In this document: positions 1 to 10,074 of the stretch, in pieces | Position numbering within the stretch: position 1 is the stretch's first letter | How the letters are laid out: every line of letters starts with the position of its first letter | Source of the DNA: Saccharomycopsis phalli | Lineage: Eukaryota; Ascomycota; Saccharomycetes; Ascoideales; Saccharomycopsidaceae | Assembly (NCBI GenBank): GCA_020342235.1 | Contig: CP073213.1 | Span: 33,501-97,500, forward strand | Direction: 5' to 3' | DNA length: 64,000 bases | Notes under the pieces: model-generated | Databases searched by the model: none | What the model saw: the letters and a program-made list of their open reading frames with translations, nothing else | What the model was told of the DNA's origin: nothing | Translations under genes and position numbers: made by a program

Positions 1-21
1 CCGTGGTTGTTAACCACGACA
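1..21 (-). mobile_element. Terminus of an LTR retrotransposon (runs off the left edge)
   Basis: Read on the minus strand, these bases begin TGTCGTGG and match the start of the LTR-like sequence at 48302 for 19 bases (TGTCGTGGTTAACAACCAC). Homology starts abruptly at TG, as expected for an LTR end. It abuts the 3' end of a LINE-A fragment whose usual A/T-rich tail is missing, so this element probably inserted into the LINE tail. The rest is outside the window. Confidence 0.45.
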
Positions 22-125
22 TTAGCTATATATTGTCTCCGGCACTACGGTTATTCGACAGATATATTTTCACTCAGGAACATCCTGAGGCAGCATTGCT
101 ATTGAAGAAAACCCTTTGATTTGGG
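22..125 (-). mobile_element. LINE-A 3'-end fragment
   Basis: This is a 5'-truncated copy of the repeat found at 46688, 55989 and (plus strand) 49500-49655. It keeps the block with TATATATTGTCTCCGG, the hairpin CTCAGGAACATCCTGAG (73-89) and the AAAACCCTTTG block, then loses similarity. It has no coding content. Confidence 0.75.
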
Positions 126-940
126 TAGATATTGGCATGTGTGAATGTAGTGTCAGTTGTAAGACTGGAATAAATATGACACAAATCTATCCCCATTGGC
201 CTTTTATCATGCTGTTATAGAACGCTTCATTATTGCAATAGACTGGTGGTGTTGGCATGGCCAAGAGTAATATACTAAAATCCATTATTACAAGCACTTT
301 ATAGCATTGGTAACTTTGGGTTGCAAAACATTGAGTACCATATATTTTAATATGATCATATACTTATTTTCTGCTGCTCTGAAATAATTCCCAAACTTTC
401 AATTGCCACGACTGGATATCTACTGGAGTCTTATTCTAAAGCACTGTATTTCTGAGCTTAGTGATTCATACTTAGGCTACTATACGCTCTTATAAGTTCT
501 CCTACTATTCAAGACCAATCTATGTACTCATGAGTCTTGTTGATGTCAGTCCAGGCATCTTAGTTCCCTTTTAGACATTCCATACTACACAATAGGAACA
601 GGCGCAACAAGGCACTTTTATCCATCAAGATGATTAATCCGGCTTTCACAAATATAAATGGCTAGACTTTCATTAGATAGTCATGGAAAAATATTTTAGT
701 GGTATCCTACTTGACTACACTCATCTTGCACGTGCTAATGTGCAACATCAAATAGGTTATAAACAGCCTTAAATATACCATGACAAACTTCAATCAAACC
801 AATATTAGCAAGCATACCAGTTAGGGTCGAAGAATAATGCAAGATTCAAAATAAATATGATTAGCCGGTATTTATATGGCTTCGCCTATAGGCCTTGCCT
901 ACCCATGGCACATAACCCGCAGTAGAAAAGCAAACCACCG
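126..940. other. Intergenic, no gene seen
   Basis: AT-rich sequence with no supported ORF, tRNA or repeat array. The right end is the TAF13 promoter region. Confidence 0.6.
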
Positions 941-1438
941 ATGAATAACGACATGTCGTTTCGCATCAAGACCAAGAAGAACTCGTTCCAGAGTGACATT
1001 GCGTATATGATGGAGTCGCTTGGGTTCGACGATGCTCTTCCCGAGACTCTTCAGACGTTGGAGGATATTTCAGTGAACTTTCTCATTGACATCTTCAACG
1101 AGACGTTGCGACTGGCGGAGGTCCATGGCCGGAACCGAATCAAGTTGGAGGACTTGAAGTTTGCGGTCAGGAAAGATCCACGGAAGTTGAATCGGATTGA
1201 CGAGATCTTTACGAATTTGAAGATTATTGCCACCAACCGAAAAGGTTTTGACAGCAAGAGTTATGTGAAGAAGTTAGGCATTGACGGCATCCCAGCGAGT
1301 TCTACCACCACAGGGAAGGTTGGGAAGGTTGGGAAGAAGCGGGGGAAGTACAAGAAGCGGAAGAAGAAGAACCAGGATGCACCAGAAACCACCTCAGGCG
1401 ACCGTGTTTTACAGGACGACGAAGAAATAAAAATGTGA
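941..1438 (+). CDS. TAF13: TFIID subunit TAF13
   Basis: Predicted 165-residue subunit of the general transcription factor TFIID, which in the family pairs with TAF11 through a histone fold and helps position TBP at promoters. Residues about 15-100 match the TAF13 histone fold: the SDIAYMMESLGF start, the LEDISVNFLIDIFNETLRLA long helix, and the RNRIKLEDLKFAVRKDPRKL segment that is diagnostic for TAF13. The C-terminal third is a Lys/Gly-rich basic tail (KVGKVGKKRGKYKKRKKKN), probably disordered. The start is the first ATG in frame; a second in-frame ATG lies four codons later. It is convergent with the minus-strand gene at 1449, with only 10 bp between the two stop codons. Nucleus. Confidence 0.95.
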   Translation: MNNDMSFRIKTKKNSFQSDIAYMMESLGFDDALPETLQTLEDISVNFLIDIFNETLRLAEVHGRNRIKLEDLKFAVRKDPRKLNRIDEIFTNLKIIATNRKGFDSKSYVKKLGIDGIPASSTTTGKVGKVGKKRGKYKKRKKKNQDAPETTSGDRVLQDDEEIKM

Positions 1439-1448
1439 TTGGTATGTA

Positions 1449-1839
1449 TTAGTACGCCACGGCGCGTCGTTTCGACGTGAAGTGGGTCAATATGCCTGTT
1501 TGTTAGTAAGGAAGTAGTCGGCATGGGACACTTACGGTGCTGCAATTCGCGAGAGGTCACCATCTCGCTTATCATAAAGTTTATAAGGAGTTTCACAAAG
1601 TTGAGCGGTGCAGTCAAGATCTTCTTGACGAAACTCACAATCGAGTTCTTTGACTTGTGGTATATGTCTACCAACACCTCCTGTATGTGTCGTGGTTTTA
1701 ACAGCTTGGCTCCATTCATGGTTTTGGTCTTCAATGCGGTCAAAAACTGGCCATTTTTAAGCCAGTTGACATAGATGTTTCTGAGATAGTCCTTGATGCT
1801 ATTCCGCACCCCTGGCGACACTTTGCTGACATCACTCAT
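1449..1839 (-). CDS. Small basic protein of unknown function, one 40-nt intron
   Basis: I do not recognise the family. I read it as two exons, 1536-1839 and 1449-1495, joined across a 40-nt intron (1496-1535) with donor GTAAGT, branch site TTACTAAC and acceptor AACAG. Splicing gives a 116-residue protein. Without splicing the frame reads on into the antisense of TAF13, which supports the splice. The product is Lys/Arg-rich, with an N-terminal half of amphipathic helices (VRNSIKDYLRNIYVNWL) and a hydrophobic segment around residues 72-92. A histone-fold or small membrane-associated protein are both possible. An in-frame ATG 24 bases upstream (1863) could add eight residues. The stop lies 10 bp from the convergent TAF13 stop. 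Confidence 0.6.
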
Positions 1840-1863
1840 GCTATTATATATTCTCTCAAACAA

Positions 1864-2242
1864 TTAATGTGGACTGCGCCTGTATTTATGCTGTATGCAA
1901 TTGTAGTAGGCCCGAGGTAAATTTAAGGTTGGGACTTTTCGTGGGGTGAAAATCAAGGGTCGGGACAAGGGGTGAAAATCGCTTGGTGATATACCTCGGG
2001 CAATCTTAACCCGGCCTCGAAAAGAAAAATGCGGTTTTTAAGAGCATCCTTGGCACTGTGAAAATATTTATTCTCCAAGTACTGACTACCACTGACTATT
2101 GTGGAATCTGACTCGTGCAACTTTTGCCGTTTACAGCATGGACGATCGTGTTTTAGTGTCAATGTGTAACAAATTTTTTTTGGCTGGCTGGCAAATTTTT
2201 CGCCAATATGCATAAGGTATATAAAAAAGGTAAGAGGCAATT
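1864..2242. other. Intergenic with inverted and direct repeats
   Basis: It contains a perfect 10-bp inverted repeat, GCCCGAGGTA at 1910-1919 and TACCTCGGGC at 1992-2001. Between the arms lie two direct copies of GGGGTGAAAATC. This sits upstream of the small spliced gene and downstream of the tRNA. Its function is unknown. Confidence 0.5.
2223..2228 (-). terminator. Pol III T-run terminator of tRNA-Ile
   Basis: Six T residues on the minus strand, 14 nt past the tRNA 3' end, fit an RNA polymerase III terminator. Confidence 0.7.
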
Positions 2243-2358
2243 TGCTCCAGGAGGGATTCGAACCCACGACCGTCGCGTTCCTCACACGACCGTGACTTTT
2301 TGTATAAAGCCGTTAGACATTATAAGCACGAAGCGCTAAACCTCTGCGCCACAGGAGC
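2243..2358 (-). tRNA. tRNA-Ile(UAU) with a 42-nt intron
   Basis: The minus strand folds as a tRNA: acceptor GCTCCTG/CTGGAGC, D stem GCGC/GCGC, anticodon stem TCGTG/CGCGA with loop CTTATAA, and T loop TTCGAAT. The anticodon TAT (2322-2324) reads AUA codons. An intron of about 42 nt (2279-2320) lies one base 3' of the anticodon, the usual eukaryotic position; yeast tRNA-Ile(UAU) genes are known to be spliced. There are U-U mismatches at 6:67 and 50:64. No CCA is encoded. The 3' end is base 2243. Confidence 0.92.
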
Positions 2359-3701
2359 AAATCCTCGACGAAAAAATTCAAATTGGTGTTATAAATGCAC
2401 AAGAAGCTCGTCGACGGCCGCCAAACGAGCACAGGGATTGGTAATATGAGTGGCCTGTGATGAAAAATAATGTCCAAACATTATGTCTATGTAGTTCAAT
2501 TTAGATGGGAGTGATGCTGTAGTTCAGTGTAGACGGAAGTGATGCTGGTTGGAGAGGCATGTGGCGTCAGTCAGGGACGAGTATACACTGGGAAACATAT
2601 TTTCCAGGTGAATAAGAGAATACGGCAGTATCCGAGTGACGGGAATTCTTGTGTACTGCAATATCGGGCGATTTGGGAATGTACAGGAGGAGCGGAATGT
2701 CCTGGAGAGGTGTGGCCCGAGCTAGGCAACCAGAGGCAGATGATCTGCCGTTACGGGATTTAGAGTACTCATTGGAGATCAGGGGGACAAACGTATATAT
2801 ACGTGAGGTATGGGAGCACGACTTTGCTTATAGATCTTCCGCTTGCGTATACGCACTGTCCCTGGCGATGGGTCAGGCACGTTTAGCAGTAAACCAGGAG
2901 AATGGATTAGTTGAATTGTACGTAGGTACGGTCGGTAGGCTGGTAATGGTCGATTGGAAGTGGTTGGCGGTGTGAACGGATTAGGATTGAGTGGGATTGG
3001 TGGGATCCATGAAGAAGCGAGGAAATGGAGTGGAATACGGTGTACAGTGAGGAAATGGAGTGGAATACGATGTACAGTGAGGAAACGCGGCTGGAAAGTA
3101 GTGTGGATTGGGATGTTTGGCACTGGGATTGAGCCGTGGGGCCAGGATTCTCATTGCACGTTGGATGGAATCAGAGCATGTGGAGAGAGATGGCTAGGTG
3201 GTCGAGGTCAAGGTTAGATGTATGCGGAGCTGGACAAATTTCCAAAAGAGGTTGTTGGATATGCTATGGAAGGCGGACTAATGGTTTTACTTTGGTATGA
3301 AGGGTGATACTGGGAAGTAGGAGAGATTGGGATGGTGTGGTGTGGATTGGGGTGAGTGGTGTGAATTAGGATGAGTAGTGTGGGATGAGTGGTGTGTATT
3401 GGGATGAGTGGACTGAACTGACTAGGAAAATCGGCTCAAAAATACAAAGATAATCAGCAAGCCCACCATATGAAGATTCAACCAGGGATCTATGGAACAG
3501 GGATGTTCCATGGCCCACAAAACACGAGAATATAAACCAGCAGCCCTCCGGCAGCACGGTGGCCCATATCGCTGGGTCTAATTACAATAAACATGATGCG
3601 TTTTTGTCGGTCGGCAAAGCGGTATGGTTCTACCGTCCGTGCAGTTGCAGGGTAAACGTGCGGTGACTATAAATAAGTCATTCAACAGATGCCCGAATAA
3701 C
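2359..3701. other. G-rich intergenic region, no gene supported
   Basis: Short overlapping ORFs here lack conserved motifs. The stretch is unusually G-rich on the plus strand, with degenerate GGGATGAGTGG-like repeats at 3290-3420 and a 30-bp direct repeat (two copies) at 3019-3080. CTATAAATAAG at 3666-3676 is a TATA-like box just before the next gene. Confidence 0.5.
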
Positions 3702-4522
3702 ATGTCCTCGGAAGATTTTTTGCAGCGGGTCCAGGCGGCCGACCATATAGTGTTTTCGGACTTTGACGGCACTATTACACTCCAAGTAAGTGAGCTTAGG
3801 GATATATAAGCGAGAACTAGGAATATGTAAGCGGTACTAACACACAGGATAGTAATGACTACCTCACCGACCATTTGGGCATGGGATACCCCAAGCGGAA
3901 GAAGATCAACGACGAGATCTTGCACCAGGAAACCAGTTTCCGCGACGGGTTTCAGAAAATGTTGGACTCGGTGCACACCCCATGGCCCGAGTGCATTCTG
4001 ACTCTTGAGGAGAATGTCAAGTTGGACTTGGGGTTCCGCGACTTTTACCGGTGGGCCATCAACAACAACGTGTTGGTTGTGGTTGTGAGTTCGGGCATGA
4101 AGCCGATCATCCACAGCTTGTTGGTGAAGTTGTTGGGTCCGGAGTTTGCGGCGCACCCACTCGAGATCATCTCCAACGGAGTCAAGGTCGAGGAAAACGG
4201 GTCCTGGGACATTGTGTACCGCGACGACACCCCCTTTGGCCACGACAAGTCGATTGAGATCACCAAGATCATCAACTACAAGAATTCCTTGGGCAAAAAG
4301 GCCCACTACTTCTACTGTGGAGACGGGGTCAGCGACTTGAGTGCGGCCCGGGAGACGGAGCTCTTGTTTGCGAAAAAGGGCAAGGACTTGATCAACTTCT
4401 GTGAGGCAGAGAAGATCCCGTACCATACCTTTGCGGACTTTGGCGACATCCACCAGGCGGTGCAGCAGGTGATTTCGGGGAACCGGACCATTGAGTCATA
4501 CAATGAGTTGAAGAATAAATAG
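3702..4522 (+). CDS. PYP1: HAD-family phosphatase, Pyp1 (YNL010W) type, one intron
   Basis: Two exons, 3702-3785 and 3848-4522, are separated by a 62-nt intron with donor GTAAGT, branch TACTAAC and acceptor ACACAG. The product is 252 residues, a cytosolic haloacid-dehalogenase phosphatase of the Pyp1/PHOSPHO type, which acts on small phosphorylated metabolites (polyol phosphates for yeast Pyp1). Motif I, DFDGTIT, spans the end of exon 1 (nucleophile D20, acid D22). Motif II is the VVVSSGMKPI strand. Motif III/IV is YCGDGVSDLSAA, with the Mg-binding Asp pair. The segment VYRDDTPFGHDKSIEI is characteristic of the Pyp1 subgroup. I chose ATG 3702 because it gives a normal N terminus; an upstream in-frame ATG (3624) would add 26 low-complexity residues and places the TATA-like box inside the ORF. 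Confidence 0.88.
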
Positions 4523-4785
4523 TAGTGCGTGTTGCGGGGCCAGACACTAGACTGCCGGAGGGTAGCTTTGAGGCTGGGATTTAGATTAATATTAGATAAG
4601 ACATGTCGCGACCTGTCGCCTCCATAAGACCTATATTCACATCCACCTGTGTAGTTGTCATCTCCTGGTGTCACTTTTTGCGAGTGAAATTGCGCAACCT
4701 GGTGCATAGGTATTCACTGTATACTTTTTCGTGCTTGTATGGTGTATTTGTATTATTGTATTTGTATTAATTTATTATTGTACTA

Positions 4786-4965
4786 TTGGTGGTATTAATG
4801 TACTCTTGTATTATCGGTGGTATTAATGTACTCTTGTATTATTGGTGGTATTAATGTACTCTTGTATTATTGGTGGTATTAATGTACTCTTGTATTATTG
4901 ATGGTATTAATGTACTCTTGTATTATTGGTGGTATTAATGTACGATTGCATTATTAGTGGTACTA
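4786..4965. repeat. 28-bp minisatellite, about 6 copies
   Basis: Tandem copies of a 28-bp unit beginning GGTGGTATTAATG start at 4788, 4816, 4844 and so on, nearly perfect and decaying to the right. The array sits about 160 bp upstream of the mannosyltransferase start. The flanks from 4523 to 5127 hold no gene. Confidence 0.9.
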
Positions 4966-5127
4966 TTCATGGTTCTATTATTGGTGGTATAGTACTGCTG
5001 GTATCTAGGTATATTGTCAAATTGGCACATTGACATTGATTGACAAATTCACACATTAATTTCACCTGCCAATTGGTCTCATCCCTTTCACCTGCCAATT
5101 GGTATCATCCCTTTAACCACCCTTGCC

Positions 5128-6285
5128 ATGCTCTTGTTTATACTTTCCCTCATATCATACTGTACAGCAATCACCTTCCCAACATCAGTCTTCTCCAAAC
5201 ACATCAACCAATACCAGCGGTCCAATGCCACACTCTTCACTTTATGCCGCAACCTGGACTGGTTGGATATCCTACAGACGGTGCAAAACGTCCAAGACCG
5301 CTTCAACCACAAGTACAACTACGACTGGGTGTTTCTCAACGACGTACCCTTCTCCAAAGAGTTTGTCGACGCAGTGTCCAACTTGGTATCCGGAGACTGC
5401 CACTTTGACACCATTCCCCACGAGTATTGGTCGTATCCTGACTCGGTCGACTTGCAATTTGCAAAGCACCAAAGAGATGTACTTGAGGCACAGGGTGTCA
5501 AGTACGGCAACTCCGAGTCGTATCGGCACATGTGCAGGTTCCAGTCGGGGTTCTTTTACAACACCAGCTTCCTCACAAACTACAAGTACTACTGGCGAAT
5601 CGAGCCGGGAGTCAAGTTGAGCTGCGATGTCGCCGACGTGTTCCGCTTCATGCTGGAAAACGCAAAAGTGTACGGGTTTGTCATCTCCATGTTCGAGTAC
5701 CGCAACACCATCACCCATCTCTGGGACATTGTCAAGGACTTTTTGTTGGACAATTTGCACACCGTAAGCCCTGACTCGATGCTCGAGTTTCTCATTGGTC
5801 GCCCGGACCAGTCCTTGTCCATTGACAAGGACAACTTGCACGAGGTCATTGCCGACTCACAATACAACTTGTGCCACTACTGGAACAACTTCGAGGTCGC
5901 AGACATGGACTTTTACCGCCTGGAGACGTACCAGTCGTTTTTCAACTTTGTCGACGACACAAACGGCTTCTTTTACGCCAGATTCGGCGACGCAGTTATC
6001 CACTCAATTGCCGCGTCCCTCTTTCTCAAAAAGGACCAGATCCACTTCTTTAATGACATTGGCTACTACCATGCTCCGTACCAGTCGTGTCCTTTGAATG
6101 ACACGGTTTTCTTTCAAAAAAAGTGCACTTGCAACCAGATCTTGGACTTTACTTTCGACGACTATAGCTGCACTGGCTTCTGGCTTCAATTGCAAGGCAG
6201 CAACGAGTATCAAAATCTCTTGGACAAGGTGGACAAGTTTGGCGACGATTTCCAGCTTCGAAAGTACCAAGTGACTTTACAATGA
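5128..6285 (+). CDS. Alpha-1,2-mannosyltransferase, KRE2/MNT1/KTR family (GT15)
   Basis: Golgi glycosyltransferase of 385 residues that transfers mannose from GDP-mannose to O-linked and N-linked glycans of cell-wall and secreted proteins. Family landmarks in order: YDWVFLNDVPF with the CHFDTIPHEYWSYP block (about 65-107), YGNSESYRHMCRF, YYWRIEPGV (about 155, acidic residue near the nucleotide-sugar site), FEYRNTITHLWD, CHYWNNFEVADMDFYR, and FYARFGDAVIHSIAASLFL followed by FFNDIGYYHAPYQSCP, which carries the metal-binding His. The N terminus is a short hydrophobic segment (about 1-16) with almost no cytosolic tail, so it could be a signal anchor or a cleaved signal; KRE2-type enzymes usually have a longer stem and total length. 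It cannot be assigned to one KTR paralogue. Confidence 0.93.
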   Translation: MLLFILSLISYCTAITFPTSVFSKHINQYQRSNATLFTLCRNLDWLDILQTVQNVQDRFNHKYNYDWVFLNDVPFSKEFVDAVSNLVSGDCHFDTIPHEYWSYPDSVDLQFAKHQRDVLEAQGVKYGNSESYRHMCRFQSGFFYNTSFLTNYKYYWRIEPGVKLSCDVADVFRFMLENAKVYGFVISMFEYRNTITHLWDIVKDFLLDNLHTVSPDSMLEFLIGRPDQSLSIDKDNLHEVIADSQYNLCHYWNNFEVADMDFYRLETYQSFFNFVDDTNGFFYARFGDAVIHSIAASLFLKKDQIHFFNDIGYYHAPYQSCPLNDTVFFQKKCTCNQILDFTFDDYSCTGFWLQLQGSNEYQNLLDKVDKFGDDFQLRKYQVTLQ

Positions 6286-7535
6286 GTAGTTGAGTGTTGT
6301 ATATTATACTATTGCGATGCATACTAATGTACGTGCTAGCCAAGACGAGAATTGCAAGACGGGAATTGCAAGACGAGAATCAGCAATGATATAAATGAGA
6401 TGAATGAGATGAATATATGCGAACACAACAATCTGTCAAAGACCCGACAAGGCAAAAATTCATCAATTTTCTTTGTAATTATCCAAGACTCAAGAGTCTC
6501 TACAGTCCGTTAGATGGCATATCAATCATTTCTTTATCAACAACCAACCAGAATTAACTGGCCATGTTCTGCTATATATTGTGAAATCCCGTTTTCATAA
6601 GCCGTTTGGGATTATTATAGCACTACATTTACTCATTGGAAAAATTTTGAAACAAAAAGTCAAATTCTTGCTTGAACAAAAGAAACCCATCCAAAAGCTG
6701 GCGAGTCAACAAGTTGTTGGGTCGCCCACCAATTTCCTCGAATATATTAATAGTTCAAAGAAATATTTCTCCAATAATCAGGGCAGCAGACCCATGTATC
6801 TCCATAATTAGTCCGGGTACATTTATTGGTTTGCATACAACTGAAGCATTCTACTGCGATTCACTAGTTCTGTGTATCCATTGTATTAGGCAGCTGTGGC
6901 TGACTCGCTCTACCACGGTTTTTTCTATTAATAAATGATTTGCCAACCGCTATTAGAGTACACAGTAGTTTGCCTGCGTGTCGACATTAATCCGGCAGAT
7001 CAGCTAAAGTCTGTGGTCTAAATTATGCACAAATTAGAAGCACAAGGTGGTAGTATCTGCCAGATTTCGGCTCATGCTAGATCAAGTGGTACTGTTTGTA
7101 GAATGGATGTTTTGATATGGATGTTTTAATATGGATGGTGTATGGTTAACAAAACATCATGACATGTACACATTCTACCGGCATTTCATAGTTTTCGCGT
7201 GGTAATTTTATATAATATTAATTCAACCATTGACTTGGAATTTATCAGTCACAAAGGATTCATCAGTAGTTTAAAGTTTACCAGTTTATGCAAACAGTGG
7301 AGCTAAACACTGCATGCTGGGCCATACATAAGATGAATGAGCAGTACTCTGAACAAGTCGAATAAAAAAGTAATCGTATGATGGAGCAATGACGAAATAC
7401 CCACACGCCAGCCACTGATTATACCACTTCCCCTGATACAGCTGGCAAGTCCAATTGATTAGTTTGCATTCGTCACAATTTCTCGCCAACCTACTTTGTA
7501 TCGGCCACTATAATCTGTATCCCGACACACAGCCT
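6286..7535. other. Intergenic, no gene seen
   Basis: AT-rich sequence between the 3' ends of two convergent genes. Short ORFs lack ATG starts or conserved content. No tRNA or tandem repeat is evident. Confidence 0.55.
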
Positions 7536-10013
7536 CTATTTCTTCTTGTTCTTCTTGGCAATTCTTCTCAATGCCCGCTGCTCATTCTTCATGACACCAT
7601 CCACCATCTTATACTTACCCTTGACTCCCTTTGGACGGCCACTCAACCCTCTGTTTCCACCTCTGGCAACAACCACAGTTACCTTCTTTCTGGCCTTTGG
7701 CTTCTTGCTCAAGCGCTTCATCAACTTGGCAATCTCCTCGGACTTGTCCTTTTCAGATAACGCGTCGTTGTCGTTGATGGTATCCGACTTCTTCTTCATC
7801 TTCTCTAGCCGTCTAAGAGCACGCATCTTCTTCCGTCCCTGAGCCTCAAGCACCTTCTTGATTGGTCGAGCATTGAGCTGCTTTGTCTTCTCCTTGATTG
7901 CATACGCTGCCTCTTTGGTGATTGGCTTGGCGATTTTAGAGTGGCTCTGCTCGTCCTCCAAGAACCACTCAGGCAATCCCTCCTTGTCGCGGAACGAATA
8001 CTTGTTAAACCCGTCGTCCATGACATCATGTTTCGACCGATGTCCGAGTGCCAACTGATGTGCAAGGGTCATGGCTTCAACTGTAGCAATGTTGACGTTG
8101 CTTTCATGCTTGTCCTTGGTGAGATCTTCATCGGAGTCGTATTCGCTGTCCTCGTCGCGTTTCACAAGTTCGATTTCGTCATCTGACTCGTCCGACGAGT
8201 CGGACCACGCATCTTCTCTTGTGCGTTTTTTATCATTCACGCTGGAACTTCCATTTGTCTTGGTCTTGGTTTTTTCCTTGGCCTTTTCCTTGGTCTTTTC
8301 CTTGGCCTTTTCCTTTTCCTTTTCCTTTCCATCTTTCTCAACATCCTTAAACAACTCATCACCAAACAACAACTTTGCCCGTGATGACAACTTCTCAGAC
8401 TCCCTCTTGCGAATCAATTCCATAATCTCCGCATCCTCGTCGCTCTCGTCCTCACTGTCACTCTCCTTCTCAAAATCACTCTCGTCACTCTCCCGCTGCT
8501 TATCTGCTGCATCCTCAATCCCCGCCCACTCTTCGTCGTCTCCTTCCCGATTATACTTGGCCTTCAAGTTGCTATCTCTCTCGATCCTTCTTTCCTTATA
8601 CCCCTGGTACATCGTGTCCAATTGCCCTTCGAGATTGTCCAAATCGTCCAAATCACTGTCCTCGTTCTTTACATCCTCCTCTCCATTGTAAAACTCAGTG
8701 TCCCGCATCAACTCCTCTTTGCTAAACACATACCGCTTTTTGCCCCGTGCCAACTCACCCAACTGGCCACTTTTCTCCGCCATCTTCAAGTTGAATAACG
8801 TCTCACTGCCATTATTACTGGCCTCAATACCAATCTGCTTGTCGGTAATCATATCCATCTGCATCCGGTTAATCTCCTTCTGCTTCACCTCGTTGGCCTT
8901 CTTCTTGATCTTCTTGGCCTTCTGCTGCTGCTTCTGCGTCAACAGATCCAACTCACGATCGATCTTCTGATCCTCAGTCAACTCTTCCACCTCCACCATC
9001 GGTTTGTCCTCCTCCACCCCGACTCCTAACAAGTCACGTGCCTTCTTCCGCCAGCGGGTCAACTGCTTAAACTCCTTCTTTCCCAAAACTTTCAAGTCCC
9101 GGATGCACTCCATGAACTCGACATTGGTCTCCTTCATCTTGCTCAAGATCTTAATCTCCGGATCGCTCTTGTCAAACGTAAACTGCGACGTACTGCCCAA
9201 CATGTCAATTGGCTCTTCGGTTTTTACAAAGTCAAGAATGCTTTCCTGGTGAAACTGGGTGTAGTCGCCTTCCTCGTACCCATCTCTCTTTCTGATCTTC
9301 TTCTCGGGATTGAAAACCTTTGCTTCCATGTTTTGCTTCCCCTCAGGAAGCTCCTGGAACACCTCCTTGGCATCCAACAACTTGGGGTCGATTTTCTTCG
9401 GGTTCTTGTACCCTTTACAGAACACAAAGATCTCGGCAGACACATTTCTCGACGACGGCGGCTTTGTGGCCTCCACCTTGTCAAACAACTGACTAAACGT
9501 CCACATCAACTTGTTGTAGTCCTTGGACCGAAAAATCTTGGTGACAAACACTCCTCCAGCTGTCAAATGCTCTGTTGCCAATTTCAACGCGCTGAGCGTC
9601 AAGATCGACTGGTAGTACGCGTCCTGGTACCAGTTCAATCCCACATTTGGCGCACCATCATGAAGAACCACGTCCGCTTTCACCGTCTTTAAAAAACCAG
9701 CCAATTGCGACTTACAATCCTGCGAAGTGATGTCTGACTGGAAGAACGTTACGTTCTTCATCGGCTTGATCGGCACAATGTCGACTCCAACCACTAACGA
9801 CGACGGAGGACACACTTGCGACGCAACTTGACACCACGACCCGGGAGCAGCACACAAGTCAATAACCACCTTGGATTTGGCCAAAAAGTTGTTGTACTTG
9901 GAATTTATCTGGAGAATCTTGAAAGCAGACCGCGCTCGGTACCCCTTTTCCTTTGCAAGGTAGTAGTACCGGTCCAAACGTCCTTTGGCATGCTTCTTTT
10001 GTCCTTGGCCCAT
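7536..10013 (-). CDS. SPB1: AdoMet-dependent rRNA methyltransferase SPB1
   Basis: Nucleolar 2'-O-methyltransferase of 825 residues, required for 60S subunit assembly; the family methylates a guanosine in the A loop of 25S rRNA. An FtsJ/RrmJ domain occupies about residues 22-205. GYRARSAFK carries the first catalytic Lys (K32), DLCAAPGSW (52-60) is the AdoMet motif I, VVLHDGAPNVGLNW has the catalytic Asp, FVTKIFRSKD the second Lys and NVSAEIFVF the Glu, so the K-D-K-E tetrad is complete. A middle Spb1 domain follows, then a long acidic/Lys-rich linker with a (KEK)n run, and the Spb1 C-terminal domain ending MVDGVMKNEQRALRRIAKKN. The start MGQGQKKHAKGRLD is the typical family N terminus; the frame stays open upstream but without an ATG. 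PAC/RRPE-like sites lie just upstream. Confidence 0.97.
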   Translation of the reverse strand: MGQGQKKHAKGRLDRYYYLAKEKGYRARSAFKILQINSKYNNFLAKSKVVIDLCAAPGSWCQVASQVCPPSSLVVGVDIVPIKPMKNVTFFQSDITSQDCKSQLAGFLKTVKADVVLHDGAPNVGLNWYQDAYYQSILTLSALKLATEHLTAGGVFVTKIFRSKDYNKLMWTFSQLFDKVEATKPPSSRNVSAEIFVFCKGYKNPKKIDPKLLDAKEVFQELPEGKQNMEAKVFNPEKKIRKRDGYEEGDYTQFHQESILDFVKTEEPIDMLGSTSQFTFDKSDPEIKILSKMKETNVEFMECIRDLKVLGKKEFKQLTRWRKKARDLLGVGVEEDKPMVEVEELTEDQKIDRELDLLTQKQQQKAKKIKKKANEVKQKEINRMQMDMITDKQIGIEASNNGSETLFNLKMAEKSGQLGELARGKKRYVFSKEELMRDTEFYNGEEDVKNEDSDLDDLDNLEGQLDTMYQGYKERRIERDSNLKAKYNREGDDEEWAGIEDAADKQRESDESDFEKESDSEDESDEDAEIMELIRKRESEKLSSRAKLLFGDELFKDVEKDGKEKEKEKAKEKTKEKAKEKTKTKTNGSSSVNDKKRTREDAWSDSSDESDDEIELVKRDEDSEYDSDEDLTKDKHESNVNIATVEAMTLAHQLALGHRSKHDVMDDGFNKYSFRDKEGLPEWFLEDEQSHSKIAKPITKEAAYAIKEKTKQLNARPIKKVLEAQGRKKMRALRRLEKMKKKSDTINDNDALSEKDKSEEIAKLMKRLSKKPKARKKVTVVVARGGNRGLSGRPKGVKGKYKMVDGVMKNEQRALRRIAKKNKKK

Positions 10014-10039
10014 TTTGGTTTTACAGGCCTGTGGAAAAA

Positions 10040-10074
10040 AAAAATTTTTAATCTCAGTCACGTGCCGATGAGCT
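10040..10074 (-). promoter_or_regulatory. RRPE-like, CACGTG and PAC-like elements of the SPB1 promoter
   Basis: Within 65 bp of the SPB1 ATG lie AAAAATTTTT (10040-10049, RRPE-like), CACGTG (10059-10064) and GATGAGCT (10067-10074, core of the PAC motif). PAC plus RRPE is the known signature of yeast ribosome-biogenesis genes, matching SPB1's role. Confidence 0.6.

Noticed and set aside
2539-3217. Overlapping plus-strand ORFs of 74-108 codons
   Set aside because: G-rich low-complexity frames without conserved motifs, overlapping each other and repeats.
8071-8691. 206-codon plus-strand ORF
   Set aside because: Ser-rich antisense shadow of the acidic/Lys-rich region of SPB1.
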